Positions 41,209 to 50,927 of a DNA stretch of 64,000 bases are shown here, piece by piece. This stretch comes from Bradymonadales bacterium (GTDB lineage Bacteria > Myxococcota_A > Bradymonadia > JAFGEP01). The first letter of the stretch is position 1. Each line of letters opens with the position of its first letter. The stretch spans positions 62,001-126,000 of the forward strand of contig JAFGEP010000050.1 in NCBI GenBank assembly GCA_016931535.1. Reading direction: 5' to 3'. A program made the translations under genes and the position numbers. The notes under the pieces were generated by a model. That model saw only the letters and a list, made by a program, of their open reading frames with translations. It searched no databases and had not been told where the DNA came from.

Positions 41209-41577
41209 TTGATGAACATCACGGTGGAAGCCCTCAATATCGAGCTGTCACCAGAGTGGAAGCGCAGGGTGGAAAGTCGTCTGAGAAACCTGAGCGATCC
41301 ACAGGATCCGGTGATCAACGCCCGGACCATCTGTTCCTACCACCAGGGGCAGCAGCCTCCCGCTGAGGTCAACCTGGTGGTGAACCTCAGAGGCAAGAAC
41401 ATCGTCATCACCAAACGGGGCGAACACGTGGACGCCGCCCTGAAGAAGGCGCTCGATACGCTCAAGCGGGAGATCCGCCAGTTCTACGATCTCAGAATCG
41501 CCGACCGCGGACGGGTCGCCACTCCGGCCGAACTGGCTGCAGTCCAGGCTCAGCCCGTGGCGGAGGAAACCGAGTAG
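41209..41577 (+). CDS. hpf: Ribosome hibernation-promoting factor (short HPF/YfiA-like)
   Basis: MNITVEALNIELSPEWKRRVESRLRNL... AEVNLVVNLRGKNIVITKRGEHVDAALKKALDTLKREIRQF. Confidence 0.8.
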   Translation: MMNITVEALNIELSPEWKRRVESRLRNLSDPQDPVINARTICSYHQGQQPPAEVNLVVNLRGKNIVITKRGEHVDAALKKALDTLKREIRQFYDLRIADRGRVATPAELAAVQAQPVAEETE

Positions 41578-41683
41578 ACCACATTGCCCCTCCGGCCAAC
41601 GGCCTTCCACATCGGCCGATTGACCGGAGTAAGCCCTGATGGCCGCACAGACCCACATCTGAGGCCCAATCCATTGCCGATCC

Positions 41684-41890
41684 TCCTCCCCCGAGGCGAA
41701 GCCGGGGGGAGGTGCCCGCGTAGCGGGCGGAGGGGGCGATCCTAGCTCCTGGCCGGGCGATCCTCCCCCGAGGCAAAGCCCGGGGGAGGTGCCCGCGTAG
41801 CGGGCGGAGGGGGCGATCCTAGCTCCTGGCCGGGCGATCCTCCCCCGAGGCGAAGCCGGGGGGAGGTGCCCGCGTAGCGGGCGGAGGGGG
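41684..41890. repeat. 77-bp tandem repeat, ~2.7 copies, each with two hairpins
   Basis: TCCTCCCCCGAGGCRAAGCC starts at 41684, 41761 and 41838; hairpins CCTCCCCCG...CGGGGGGAGG and GCCCGC-GTA-GCGGGC. Confidence 0.92.
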
Positions 41891-41902
41891 TGTTCCTCCC
41901 CT

Positions 41903-42068
41903 GAGGCGTCGCCTGGGCGTTTCCCCTCGCCTCCGAGACTCCGCCACCCCCCGGCGGTTGCCCAGCGGCAACCGCTCGGCGGGTCCCGGCGTTCACTCTA
42001 CGGACTCAGGGAAAGTCCAGGCTCCGCGGATGGAGGCGTCGCCTGGGCGTTTCCCCTCGCCTCCGAGA
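41903..42068. repeat. 36-bp direct repeat pair (palindromic ends) flanking a hairpin
   Basis: GAGGCGTCGCCTGGGCGTTTCCCCTCGCCTCCGAGA at 41903-41938 and 42033-42068; perfect stem GCGGTTGCC-CAGC-GGCAACCGC at 41954-41975. Confidence 0.9.
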
Positions 42069-42078
42069 GGTAAGAAAG

Positions 42079-42723
42079 CTATCCGGGAACCTTCTGCCAA
42101 TCTTTGAGGAACCGCTCGATCCCCACATCGGTCAGTGGATGGTTCACCAGCCTCTTGATGACCGCGAAGGGGATGGTGGCCACGTCCGCTCCCAACAGGG
42201 CCGCTTCGACGACATGCAGCGGATGGCGGATGCTGGCCACCAGCACCTGGGTCTTGAACTGGTAGTTCCGATAGATGGTCAAGATCTGTCGGACGAGCTC
42301 CATGCCGTGGTGGCTGATATCATCCAGACGTCCGATGAAGGGGCTGATGTAGGTGGCGTTGGCTTTGGCTGCCAGTAACGCCTGTGAAGGGGAGAAGCAG
42401 AGGGTGACGTTGACGCCGATCCCCTCTGAGGTGAGGGCGCGACAGGCCTTCAGGCCGTCCACGGTCAGGGGGCACTTGATGACCACATTCTTGCCGTAGG
42501 TCGCCAGCTTTCGCCCCTCGGCGATGATCTCTTCGGCTTGGGTACTGACGGCCTCCAGGCTGATCGGGCCGTCCACCTCGGCCACGATGTCCCGGACGAC
42601 CTCCTCGAAGGTGCGGCCGGTCTGGGAAACCAGGCTGGGATTGGTGGTCACGCCGTCAACCAGCCCCATCATCTTGGCTTCTCGGATCTCCTCGATCTTT
42701 GCGGTGTCGATGAAGAATTTCAC
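42079..42723 (-). CDS. Transaldolase / fructose-6-phosphate aldolase family (TalC/MipB-like)
   Basis: [86 protein letters not shown] start at 42723. Confidence 0.94.
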   Translation of the reverse strand: MKFFIDTAKIEEIREAKMMGLVDGVTTNPSLVSQTGRTFEEVVRDIVAEVDGPISLEAVSTQAEEIIAEGRKLATYGKNVVIKCPLTVDGLKACRALTSEGIGVNVTLCFSPSQALLAAKANATYISPFIGRLDDISHHGMELVRQILTIYRNYQFKTQVLVASIRHPLHVVEAALLGADVATIPFAVIKRLVNHPLTDVGIERFLKDWQKVPG

Positions 42724-43108
42724 GTTTTTGCTCACCTTTTCTGAGAAGTTCAACCTGAGGCCGCAGTCTAGCAAAGGCGGTCACGCCAGTCGATGGATCG
42801 CTTGGCCGCAAGCGCGATCTACACAAAAAAGCGAGAAACCAGTCGACTGAGCATGCTCTATGGCGCCTGGCCCGTGATCACACGGCTAGGTCGCCGCCAC
42901 AGGCCGTGCCAGGCGCAACGGAGGGGAGACCGCCTTGTGCAGGACATGATCCAACCCCTCGGCCCTCCCTTGGCAGGGTTCACGCTCGGATTCGACCATG
43001 CCCGCACAGCAGCGATGGGGCCGGCTCCAGGGAAAAAGGGGTGGACCGGACCCGGTCGGGGGTTTTCAAGATCCAGCGAACACACTACAAACGCTGGGAG
43101 GTTACGGC

Positions 43109-43657
43109 ATGGGAAAGTACACCACCCACATCGCCCTGGCGCTCCTGGTTGGACTCATCGTCTACTCCGCCTGGGACAGCTCCCAGCAGCGTCAACGGGA
43201 GCAGTTCGGGGTAGGCGAGACCGCCGTGGGGTTTTCCATCCCCGCAATGGATCCGGATCGTGGCGGCGGGCCGCAGGATCACCTGGGAAAGGTGGTGGTT
43301 CTGGACTTCTGGTCCACCTACTGCCCACCCTGCCGGAGGGCCATGCCGATGTTCCAGCGTCTTTTTGCTCACTATCGTCCTGAGGATTTTCACCTGTTCA
43401 GCATCAATGTGAACCCGGATGAGGGCCGTGAAAGTCGCCGGGAGCTGGTCGCCCGGTTTCGCGACGATTTCCGGTTGAGCTTTCCGATGTACCTGGACAC
43501 CGGAGAGGCATCGAGAGCCTACGGGGTGGACTCCATCCCCCACGTGGTGGTGATCGATCGGCAGGGCATCGTGCGACACATGCACATCGCCGAGGTATCC
43601 GAACGGGAGTTGACCGCCGAGATCGACGCCCTGATCGGGCAGCCGGTGGAGCGATGA
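43109..43657 (+). CDS. TlpA-like membrane-anchored thioredoxin-family protein
   Basis: N-terminal TM ALALLVGLIVYSAW; VVLDFWSTYCPPCRRAMPMFQRLF; YGVDSIPHVVVIDRQG. Confidence 0.92.
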   Translation: MGKYTTHIALALLVGLIVYSAWDSSQQRQREQFGVGETAVGFSIPAMDPDRGGGPQDHLGKVVVLDFWSTYCPPCRRAMPMFQRLFAHYRPEDFHLFSINVNPDEGRESRRELVARFRDDFRLSFPMYLDTGEASRAYGVDSIPHVVVIDRQGIVRHMHIAEVSERELTAEIDALIGQPVER

Positions 43658-43760
43658 CCGGCCTGCTTCCCTCGGGAGTTGTTTCTTGCCGTCCGTCCGC
43701 CGGCCAGGTTGTGATCCGGACCGAGCAGGCGCAGTCACGGACCTGTTGGCGCTCGAGGAG

Positions 43761-43786
43761 AACCAGGTTGTCCTGGGTTTTTTTTT
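43761..43786 (+). terminator. Rho-independent terminator
   Basis: AACCAGG-TTGT-CCTGGG stem-loop followed by nine T residues. Confidence 0.75.
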
Positions 43787-43822
43787 GATGTGGGACCGTC
43801 CGTTACCGAGGAGGGCTCCAAG

Positions 43823-44881
43823 ATGAGTGACACCCTGTTGAGACCGATCCGCTGGCTCGGAGGGGCCGAGGAGGGGCAGATCTGGATGCTGGACCAGAGG
43901 CGGCTACCGCTGGAGGCAAAGGAGCTGTTGATCGCGGATCATCGAGGGGTGGCGGACGCCATCCGGGATATGGCGATCCGAGGTGCGCCGGCGATCGGCC
44001 TGGCAGCGGCGATGGGAGTGGTGCTGGGGGTTAGAGAGGCGCTGGGAAAACCGGAGGGGATCTGGGATGAGGAGGTAAAAGCTGTCCTAGAACGGCTGCG
44101 ATCCACGCGTGTTACCGCAGTGAACCTGGAGTGGGCGCTCAGACGGATGGAATCGGCATATCGCCAACATCGGGGTCAATCCCGAACGGCGTTGCTGCAG
44201 AACCTGCTGTCAGAGGCGCTGGCGATCCAGGAGGAGGATACCGCAGCCAATCGGACCATGGGCGAGCTGGGGGCCGACTTGCTCAAGCCCGGCTCGAGGG
44301 TGCTGACCCACTGCAATGCAGGTGCGCTGGCCACCTCGGCATACGGTACGGCGCTGGGGGTGATCCGCTGTGGTCATGCCCGGGGGTTGGTCTCCCGAGT
44401 GTTTGTCGACGAGACGCGGCCCTACCTGCAGGGAGCCCGATTGACCGCCTGGGAGCTGCAACGGGATGGGATCCTCGTGACCCTCATCACCGATTCGATG
44501 GCCGGTTACTTCATGAAGCAAGGGTCGATCGACTGCGTGATCGTGGGCTCGGACCGTATCGCCAGAAACGGAGACGTGGCCAACAAGATCGGAACCTACT
44601 CCCTGGCGGTTCTGGCCAAAGCGCACCAGATCCCCTTCTACGTGGCCGCCCCCACCTCGACCATCGACCTGGAGACTCCCACCGGCGATCAGATCCCGAT
44701 CGAGCAGCGATCCCCCCGGGAGGTCACCCACATCGGCTCGACCGTCATCGCCCCGGAGGGGATCGAGGTGAGCCATCCCGCATTCGACGTGACACCGGCG
44801 GCGTTGGTCAGCGCCATCATCACCGAGCGGGGCATCGCCATGCCGCCCGGTGTCGATACCATCCGGTCCCTGATGGAATGA
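43823..44881 (+). CDS. mtnA: S-methyl-5-thioribose-1-phosphate isomerase
   Basis: IRGAPAIGLAAAMGVVLG; LTHCNAGALATSAYGTALGVI; VDETRPYLQGARLTAWEL; VGSDRIARNGDVANKIGTY. Confidence 0.95.
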   Translation: MSDTLLRPIRWLGGAEEGQIWMLDQRRLPLEAKELLIADHRGVADAIRDMAIRGAPAIGLAAAMGVVLGVREALGKPEGIWDEEVKAVLERLRSTRVTAVNLEWALRRMESAYRQHRGQSRTALLQNLLSEALAIQEEDTAANRTMGELGADLLKPGSRVLTHCNAGALATSAYGTALGVIRCGHARGLVSRVFVDETRPYLQGARLTAWELQRDGILVTLITDSMAGYFMKQGSIDCVIVGSDRIARNGDVANKIGTYSLAVLAKAHQIPFYVAAPTSTIDLETPTGDQIPIEQRSPREVTHIGSTVIAPEGIEVSHPAFDVTPAALVSAIITERGIAMPPGVDTIRSLME

Positions 44882-45001
44882 GCTGGGCGCTTGCCGAGGC
44901 CGCCTCACCCCTCGGGTCGTCAAACCGGAGGGGGCCGATCTGTGGCTTGGTCCCGTCAGCCATGGTCAAGAGCAAGGCGTTGTCGATGCGTACGGAGCCG
45001 C

Positions 45002-45595
45002 TCAGGGTTCCTGGGGGGAGCTGGGCTTGCGCTCCTTTTGGTCTGGATGCTCCAGCCGGTCGAGACGGCGACTCAGTTGTTGCAGGTGTTTTTCCTGGGC
45101 TTCCAAAATCTGGTGCAGCTCTTCCAGGTTCTTGTCCAGGGCCGGCAGGTTGGTCAGGCCATCGACCGCCTCCCGGATGCGCTCATCGATGCGCCGCTGC
45201 ATCTCTTCGATGGCCCGCTGGATGGTCAAGGCGATCTCTCGCAGAGTCTGTCGGCCTTCGTCGAGAACCTCACCCGGGCGGAGGAGTCGATCCATCGAAC
45301 GCTGGGTTTCCTGGCTGAACTGCTGGACCGGAACGGCAATGCGCTGGAGGATCTCTCCCCCCGTCTGGATGATCTTCTGCCAGGCAGCCAGCGGGATGAA
45401 ACGCCGGGATTTTTTTTGCTCTTCGAGCAGGATCTGGGCCAGCGTCACGCTGGTGAGGTCCTCGTTGGTTTTCTGATCCACGATCCGGATCTCTTCCCCC
45501 TGTTGGACCATGGAGGAGATCTCGTCGAGGGTGACGTAGCAGCTCTTCTCCGTGTCGTAGAGCTTTCGGTTGGCGTAGCGTTTGATCGTTTTCAT
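45002..45595 (-). CDS. PhaR-type polyhydroxyalkanoate synthesis regulator
   Basis: MKTIKRYANRKLYDTEKSCYVTLDEISSMVQQGEEIRIVDQKTNEDLTSVTLAQILLEEQKK plus coiled coil. Confidence 0.9.
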   Translation of the reverse strand: MKTIKRYANRKLYDTEKSCYVTLDEISSMVQQGEEIRIVDQKTNEDLTSVTLAQILLEEQKKSRRFIPLAAWQKIIQTGGEILQRIAVPVQQFSQETQRSMDRLLRPGEVLDEGRQTLREIALTIQRAIEEMQRRIDERIREAVDGLTNLPALDKNLEELHQILEAQEKHLQQLSRRLDRLEHPDQKERKPSSPQEP

Positions 45596-45744
45596 GGTAA
45601 CCAATGGTGGCCAGAAGTGATCGACTTGTAGGATGTCGATGGGTTTGCGTCAAGAACCCCACCCGGCGTGAGCCCCTTGATTCTGTGGGACGAATCGCTT
45701 CATAATCGACAAGATCGAGTCCTTTCGATTCAAGAGCAGCCGGC

Positions 45745-47010
45745 ATGATCGTCCAGTGTCCCAAGTGCCACCAGAAGTTTCGGGTCCCGGATGAACGGAT
45801 CCAGGCCGAGGGGATCAAGGTCCGGTGTGGGCGCTGCCAGACGGTCTTCGCCGTGCGACCGGTCGGCTCCAGCCAGCCTGCCGTTCCTCCCGCGCCAGGG
45901 AACGAAGGGGCGCCACATCCGTCGATCCCGGGTGTCAGGACCGCACCGCCCCTTGACCGAAGCGCTACGGCGGGGCCGTTCGAACAGCCGGGGGTGACAC
46001 GGGACGGACTGGAGGGGGGAAGCCCGGCGCAGGCGCAGGTCGAAGAGCCGAGGGCAGCCAGGGAGATGCTCGGGCGACCTCGATTCGATGAGCCGCTACC
46101 AGGCGGAAGTCCACCCAATGGGGTTCGATTCGAGGAACCGGGACTTGTGGACGCCGACTTCGGACCCGCTTTGACCGGCGACGACCTCTCGACAGAAGAG
46201 CTCCTCGACGACCGGCAGCCGGTGGCACCCAGGCCTGCGGTTGAGGAAGAAGGCGAGGATCTTCCCCCTTTTCCGACCCCTGTATCCGATGCGTTCCCCC
46301 AGGCGGTGGTGCCGAGCGATGCCCTGTCCCGATGGCTGGCATCGGCGCTGGTGGTCCTGCTGGTGCTGGTGGGCTTTTTGGTCTTTCTCGCTTCCCGCAA
46401 CGACTGGTTTCTGGATCTGCAGGAGATGGACCAGATGGTGGCCTCCGCCTTCAAGGGGGTTCCGTATCGGCCGCGAATGGTGGAAACCATCCGGGTTTAT
46501 GACCTCGATGGGGAGATCATCGAAGAACCGGCCAACTCTGCGGCCTTGTCCGCCTCTTCTCCCCTGGTGTTCCAGAATGTACGGCAGATGCTCTATCGAA
46601 CCCGGAACCAGGTACAGCTGGTCCTGGTGGAAGGGGATCTCCTCAACAGCTCCAGTGACAGCTATCGTCGCATCCTGGTGGGGGGGCGGCTGATCTGGCG
46701 AGGCCAGGAGATCGCTACTCAGGTGGCTCCGGTAGGGGGAACCCTGTCGCCAGAGGACCTGGAGGCGGTGAGCTCCATCGAGGCGCTGGAGGAGGTCTAC
46801 CGGGAGCTTTGGGCAGAGGTGGCCGGGCTGATCATCCAGCCTAACCAGTTGACCCGTTTCACGCTGGCGTTTGTGGAACCCGAGGGTTACCAGGTGGCCG
46901 ATGGCTGGACCTACCAGGTGGAGATCGTGGGCGCCGAGCATTCCGGGGAAGATGGCTACTGGCGCCGGAGTACGTTCAACCAGTCTTATCGTCATTATCT
47001 GGATCCGTGA
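45745..47010 (+). CDS. Zinc-ribbon (MJ0042-type) / DUF3426-like membrane protein
   Basis: MIVQCPKCHQKFRVPDERIQAEGIKVRCGRCQTVFAV; central TM LASALVVLLVLVGFLVFLAS. Confidence 0.85.
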   Translation: MIVQCPKCHQKFRVPDERIQAEGIKVRCGRCQTVFAVRPVGSSQPAVPPAPGNEGAPHPSIPGVRTAPPLDRSATAGPFEQPGVTRDGLEGGSPAQAQVEEPRAAREMLGRPRFDEPLPGGSPPNGVRFEEPGLVDADFGPALTGDDLSTEELLDDRQPVAPRPAVEEEGEDLPPFPTPVSDAFPQAVVPSDALSRWLASALVVLLVLVGFLVFLASRNDWFLDLQEMDQMVASAFKGVPYRPRMVETIRVYDLDGEIIEEPANSAALSASSPLVFQNVRQMLYRTRNQVQLVLVEGDLLNSSSDSYRRILVGGRLIWRGQEIATQVAPVGGTLSPEDLEAVSSIEALEEVYRELWAEVAGLIIQPNQLTRFTLAFVEPEGYQVADGWTYQVEIVGAEHSGEDGYWRRSTFNQSYRHYLDP

Positions 47011-47774
47011 CCGCTCACCATGCTCGCTCGATAAAGGGCTTCATCCATCGTTTGGCACTGCTCCCCGAGCGGGCCATGCGTCGATTGGCGATCGGTCGTT
47101 GGCTGCTCTACCAAGACCCTCAGCGGGTGGTGGAGCAGCTGGGGGCCATCGTCGAAAGTTGTTTTCGGGCCAACGACGAGGCGCGGGTCGCGCAGCTAGC
47201 CTGGGTCGATTTTCTCCTGGCGGCCGGTGAGCGGGAGGAGATCCCCCTGGAGGCGCTCGAGCTGGCGGCAGAAAGGCAGCAAAACCGCACCGTCCTGTAC
47301 ATGCTGGTCGATCCGCCTCCCCATCGACAGATCAAACAAAGAGCCCGCCAGGAGCGACGCCCCAATAAGCCGGTGCCCCTGGGAATGCGCAAGTGGCAGG
47401 CGGCGCTTCACAGTCCCAAGATCCTGGAGGTGCTCCTGACCGATACCGATCCTGCAGTCATCGGGCGGCTCTGCCAGAATCCCAGCGTCCGGGAGGCCGA
47501 TGCGGTTCTCATCGCCTCCCGCCGGCCCACCTTCAGCGACATCCTGGACGCGGTGGCGCGCAGCCACTGGCTGTATAGCCTCGAGGTTCAGCGGGCGCTG
47601 ATCCAGAACCCCTATGTGCGCACCGGATTGGCCATCGGTCTCCTACCCCAGCACGGTCCCCGCTTCTTGATCACCCTGAGCCACTCCGGGGAGCTGCATC
47701 CGACTCTCCGCGAAGCGGTCGGCTATTTTCTGACCCTGTGCCCCCCCACCCCCTGCATCGAGGAAACGACCTGA
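47007..47774 (+). CDS. Hypothetical helical-repeat protein
   Basis: 255 aa, GTG start in GTGA overlap with the previous gene. Confidence 0.75.
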   Translation: MTAHHARSIKGFIHRLALLPERAMRRLAIGRWLLYQDPQRVVEQLGAIVESCFRANDEARVAQLAWVDFLLAAGEREEIPLEALELAAERQQNRTVLYMLVDPPPHRQIKQRARQERRPNKPVPLGMRKWQAALHSPKILEVLLTDTDPAVIGRLCQNPSVREADAVLIASRRPTFSDILDAVARSHWLYSLEVQRALIQNPYVRTGLAIGLLPQHGPRFLITLSHSGELHPTLREAVGYFLTLCPPTPCIEETT

Positions 47775-47855
47775 TTGACTCCCCGCATCCGACGTCATAC
47801 TCAAGGCCAGGGCGCTTTGGGCCCCATAGACCAACCCGGGGCGGAGCAGCAAACC

Positions 47856-49238
47856 ATGAACCCCCACATTTTTCGCGAGTACGATATTCGAGGCGTGGTC
47901 GACCAGGACCTGACAGACGAGGGGGTGACAGACCTCGGCCGGGCCTTCGGCACCTACCTCGTCCGCCAGGGAGGCAAGCGGCTGGCGGTCGGCTGGGATT
48001 GCCGCCTCTCCTCGCCCCGATTTGCCGAGGCCTTCGTGACAGGTGCAGTCCAGGCGGGGGTGACCGCCATCGAGATCGGCATGGTCCCGACACCGGTGCT
48101 CTACTTCACCGCAATCAAGGAACGAACCGACGGCGCCGTCCAGATCACCGGCAGCCACAATCCCCCGGAGTACAACGGGTTCAAGCTCATGCTCGGGGAG
48201 GAGGCGGTCTACGGGGAGCAGATCCAGGAGATCCAGAGGATCATCGCCCAGCAGGACTGGCGTTCGGCCCAGGGAGAGCGCCTGGGGTTGACCGATGTCC
48301 TGCAGCACTACGTCGACTGGATAGCCGGCCACATCCATCCCGGCTCCCGTTCGGTCAAGGTGGTGGTGGACGGAGGAAACGGGATGGCCGGCCCGGCGAT
48401 TCTACCCCTCTTGAAACGACTGGGCGTCGAGGTGATCGCCCTGTACTGCGAGCCGGATGGGACCTTTCCGAACCATCATCCCGACCCGACGCTGCCCGAG
48501 AGCCTCTCCTTGCTGTCGGAGCGGGTGCTGGCCGAGGGGGCCGATTTCGGGGTGGGGTACGACGGGGATGCGGACCGGATCGGAGTGGTGGACGAAGGGG
48601 GGCGGACGCTGTGGGGAGACATGTTGATGGTCATCTTCGCCCGCAGCCTGCTGGTAGAGAACCCTGGCGCGACCATCGTGGGCGAGGTCAAGTGCTCGCA
48701 GACGCTTTTTGACGACATCGCCGCTCACGGGGGCAACCCCTTGATGTGGAAGGTGGGCCACAGCCTGATCAAGGCCAAGATGAAAGAGGTGGGGGCGCTG
48801 TTGGCGGGTGAGATGAGCGGCCATATCTTCTTTGCCCATCGCTACTTCGGCTTCGACGACGCCATCTACGCCACCGCTCGACTGGTGGAGTTGGTCAGCA
48901 GGACCGAGGCCCCGCTGTCCAGCTTGGTCGAGGGGATTCCCCGGACCTATGTCACTCCCGAGCTGCGGCTGGAGATGCCGGACGATGCGGTCAAGTTCGA
49001 GGTGGCGGCCCGAGTGGCTCGTGAGCTGGCAGAGCGACAGGCGCCGGGGGTGAAGGAGGTGGTCACGGTCGATGGTGTTCGGGTCGTGTACCAGGATGGC
49101 TGGGGGTTGATCCGGGCGAGCAACACGCAGCCGGTGCTGGTCCTGAGAGCAGAAGCGACCAGCCAGTTCCGTCGAGACGAGATCGAGGCCGATCTGCGCG
49201 CCCGGGTCGCACGGACGGTCAGCCAGGTGAGCCGATGA
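47856..49238 (+). CDS. Phosphomannomutase/phosphoglucomutase
   Basis: IFREYDIRGVVDQDLT; ITGSHNPPEYNGFKL; GVGYDGDADRIGVVDEGG; AGEMSGHIFFAHRYFGFDDAIYA. Confidence 0.96.
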   Translation: MNPHIFREYDIRGVVDQDLTDEGVTDLGRAFGTYLVRQGGKRLAVGWDCRLSSPRFAEAFVTGAVQAGVTAIEIGMVPTPVLYFTAIKERTDGAVQITGSHNPPEYNGFKLMLGEEAVYGEQIQEIQRIIAQQDWRSAQGERLGLTDVLQHYVDWIAGHIHPGSRSVKVVVDGGNGMAGPAILPLLKRLGVEVIALYCEPDGTFPNHHPDPTLPESLSLLSERVLAEGADFGVGYDGDADRIGVVDEGGRTLWGDMLMVIFARSLLVENPGATIVGEVKCSQTLFDDIAAHGGNPLMWKVGHSLIKAKMKEVGALLAGEMSGHIFFAHRYFGFDDAIYATARLVELVSRTEAPLSSLVEGIPRTYVTPELRLEMPDDAVKFEVAARVARELAERQAPGVKEVVTVDGVRVVYQDGWGLIRASNTQPVLVLRAEATSQFRRDEIEADLRARVARTVSQVSR

Positions 49239-50200
49239 GACCGGCCGTCGGGTTCGATATCGGTGGCTCCACCTTGCGGGGGGGGTTGATCGGGTTCGAA
49301 GGAGACGGCTACCGGTTGATCTCCCAGTATCGCCAGCGATTGGAGCCGGATGACAAGCCGCCGGTCCGGCTGGTCGAGCTCATCTCCCGGACAGTCGAGC
49401 GGCTCGCTTGGCAAGGAGGACTCCAGCCAAGCGCGATCGAGGCCATCGGGATCGGGTTGTGCGGCCAGTTGACGGACGGTGGACATCGAGTGGTCAACTC
49501 ACCCCACCTGAGCTGGCGGGAGGTGGACATCGGCGACCTGTTGACCCGCGCGCTGGGGCACTGTCCGATCACCATCGAGAACGATCTGAACGCCATCTTG
49601 TGGGGGGAGTACCAGTTCGGCAGAGCTCGGGGCTGCACCCACGTGGTCGCCCTGTTCGTCGGCAGCGGGATCGGCGGGGGGACCATCGTGGAGGGGAAGC
49701 TGATCCGCGGGGCAGCAGGTTTTGCCGGGGAGGTGGGCCACGTCAAGCTGGGGGGTGATTCCGGTCTCTGCCGGTGCGGAGAGCGCGGCTGCACCGAGAC
49801 GGTGGCCGGGGGGTACTACCTGCAGGCCCGCACCACCGCAGAGCGTGGCTACGGGAGGCTCGATGTCGGGTGTTACGGCGAAACGGGGGCGGTGGGCCCG
49901 GCCGAGATCGATGCCGCCTATCGCCAGGGAGATCGGTTTGCACGATCGATGTGGGAGGAGGTTGCCCGGACCCTTTCCAGCCTGGCTTCCTGCTGCATCG
50001 CCCTGATCGATCCGGAGCTGTTGCTCTTGGGAGGCGGGGTGCTGGAGCACGCGCCGGCGTTGGTCTCGCTGGTCAGGCAGGAGGTGTTGCGTCGGGTGCC
50101 GGAGTCCCACCGGCGCGCCCTGCGGGTGGATCTGGGCGAGCTTTCGGACCAGGCGGGGGTGTTGGGCTCGGCCAAGCTGGCGTTGCAGGGCCTGGGCTGA
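49235..50200 (+). CDS. ROK-family sugar kinase (glucokinase-like)
   Basis: GFDIGGSTLRGGLI; ENDLNAILWGEYQFG; GSGIGGGTIVEGKLIRGAAGFAGEVGHVKL; CRCGERGCTETVAGG. Confidence 0.93.
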   Translation: MRPAVGFDIGGSTLRGGLIGFEGDGYRLISQYRQRLEPDDKPPVRLVELISRTVERLAWQGGLQPSAIEAIGIGLCGQLTDGGHRVVNSPHLSWREVDIGDLLTRALGHCPITIENDLNAILWGEYQFGRARGCTHVVALFVGSGIGGGTIVEGKLIRGAAGFAGEVGHVKLGGDSGLCRCGERGCTETVAGGYYLQARTTAERGYGRLDVGCYGETGAVGPAEIDAAYRQGDRFARSMWEEVARTLSSLASCCIALIDPELLLLGGGVLEHAPALVSLVRQEVLRRVPESHRRALRVDLGELSDQAGVLGSAKLALQGLG

Positions 50201-50469
50201 TGGAGGGGAGATGGTCTGCCACAAGGGTGGGCGAGCCGGCTGTCGGGGGGGGCGATCGTGGTCGTTCATGGGAGGGGCCTGGTGTCGCAGCCGCTGGGGG
50301 GCCTGCCCCGGACCGTCCTGGGCCCTGGGTGCCTGTGGAGATGAGTGGGGTGCCAAAGGTGCCGGGCTAGTGGCTGGACCGGTGTTGGATTAGGGGAGGT
50401 TCCTGACGTTGTCACCACCTGCGGGGTGTGGTAGAGAAAGAGGATGCAACCGGTGAAGGAGAACTCAGA

Positions 50470-50925
50470 ATGCTTCGATCGGGTGGTACCATAAGACAGT
50501 GGGGTTGGGGTCTGGTCCTGGAGGCCATGGCGCTCATCGGTCTCGCTTGCAGCCCGAATCTGGCGCCGGATCCCAACGAGAAATCTGGCGATGACGGAGA
50601 GCGCAGCAAGGCTCAACTGATCGAGCTGGGCGCGCCCGTCAATGACAACGTGAACTTCAACGATGGGGACATGACCGACTGGAAGTACTTCCAGATCCCC
50701 AGCCCGGGCCGGGTGATGGTGACGCTTGGATGCGACTATACCGGCGCCTACTGCGGGGCGAACATTCGCGACGAGGTCGGAGTGCTCGTGACCCGCATGC
50801 GGACGGATGGCGAGCCACGGGTGTCCGAGGAGGTCGCGGTGCAGCGGGGGAACTACTACCTGGAGATCTTCGTTCCGTCGGCTGCCACGGACTACACGGT
50901 CCAAGTCAACTACGAGCCAAACTGA
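50470..50925 (+). CDS. Hypothetical lipoprotein, possible PPC-like beta-sandwich
   Basis: MALIGLACSPN lipobox; beta-rich WKYFQIPSPGRVMVTLGC...YYLEIFVPSAATDYTVQVNYE. Confidence 0.7.
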   Translation: MLRSGGTIRQWGWGLVLEAMALIGLACSPNLAPDPNEKSGDDGERSKAQLIELGAPVNDNVNFNDGDMTDWKYFQIPSPGRVMVTLGCDYTGAYCGANIRDEVGVLVTRMRTDGEPRVSEEVAVQRGNYYLEIFVPSAATDYTVQVNYEPN

Positions 50926-50927
50926 CA

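Noticed and set aside
41684-41890. CRISPR array
   Set aside because: Units are contiguous tandem repeats with no unique spacers, and no cas genes are nearby.
42009-42025. GGGAAAGTCCAGGCTCC, resembling the RNase P RNA conserved GGAAAGUCCGGGCUCC block
   Set aside because: The expected downstream conserved regions are missing and a full rnpB would overlap the transaldolase gene; coincidence or relic.
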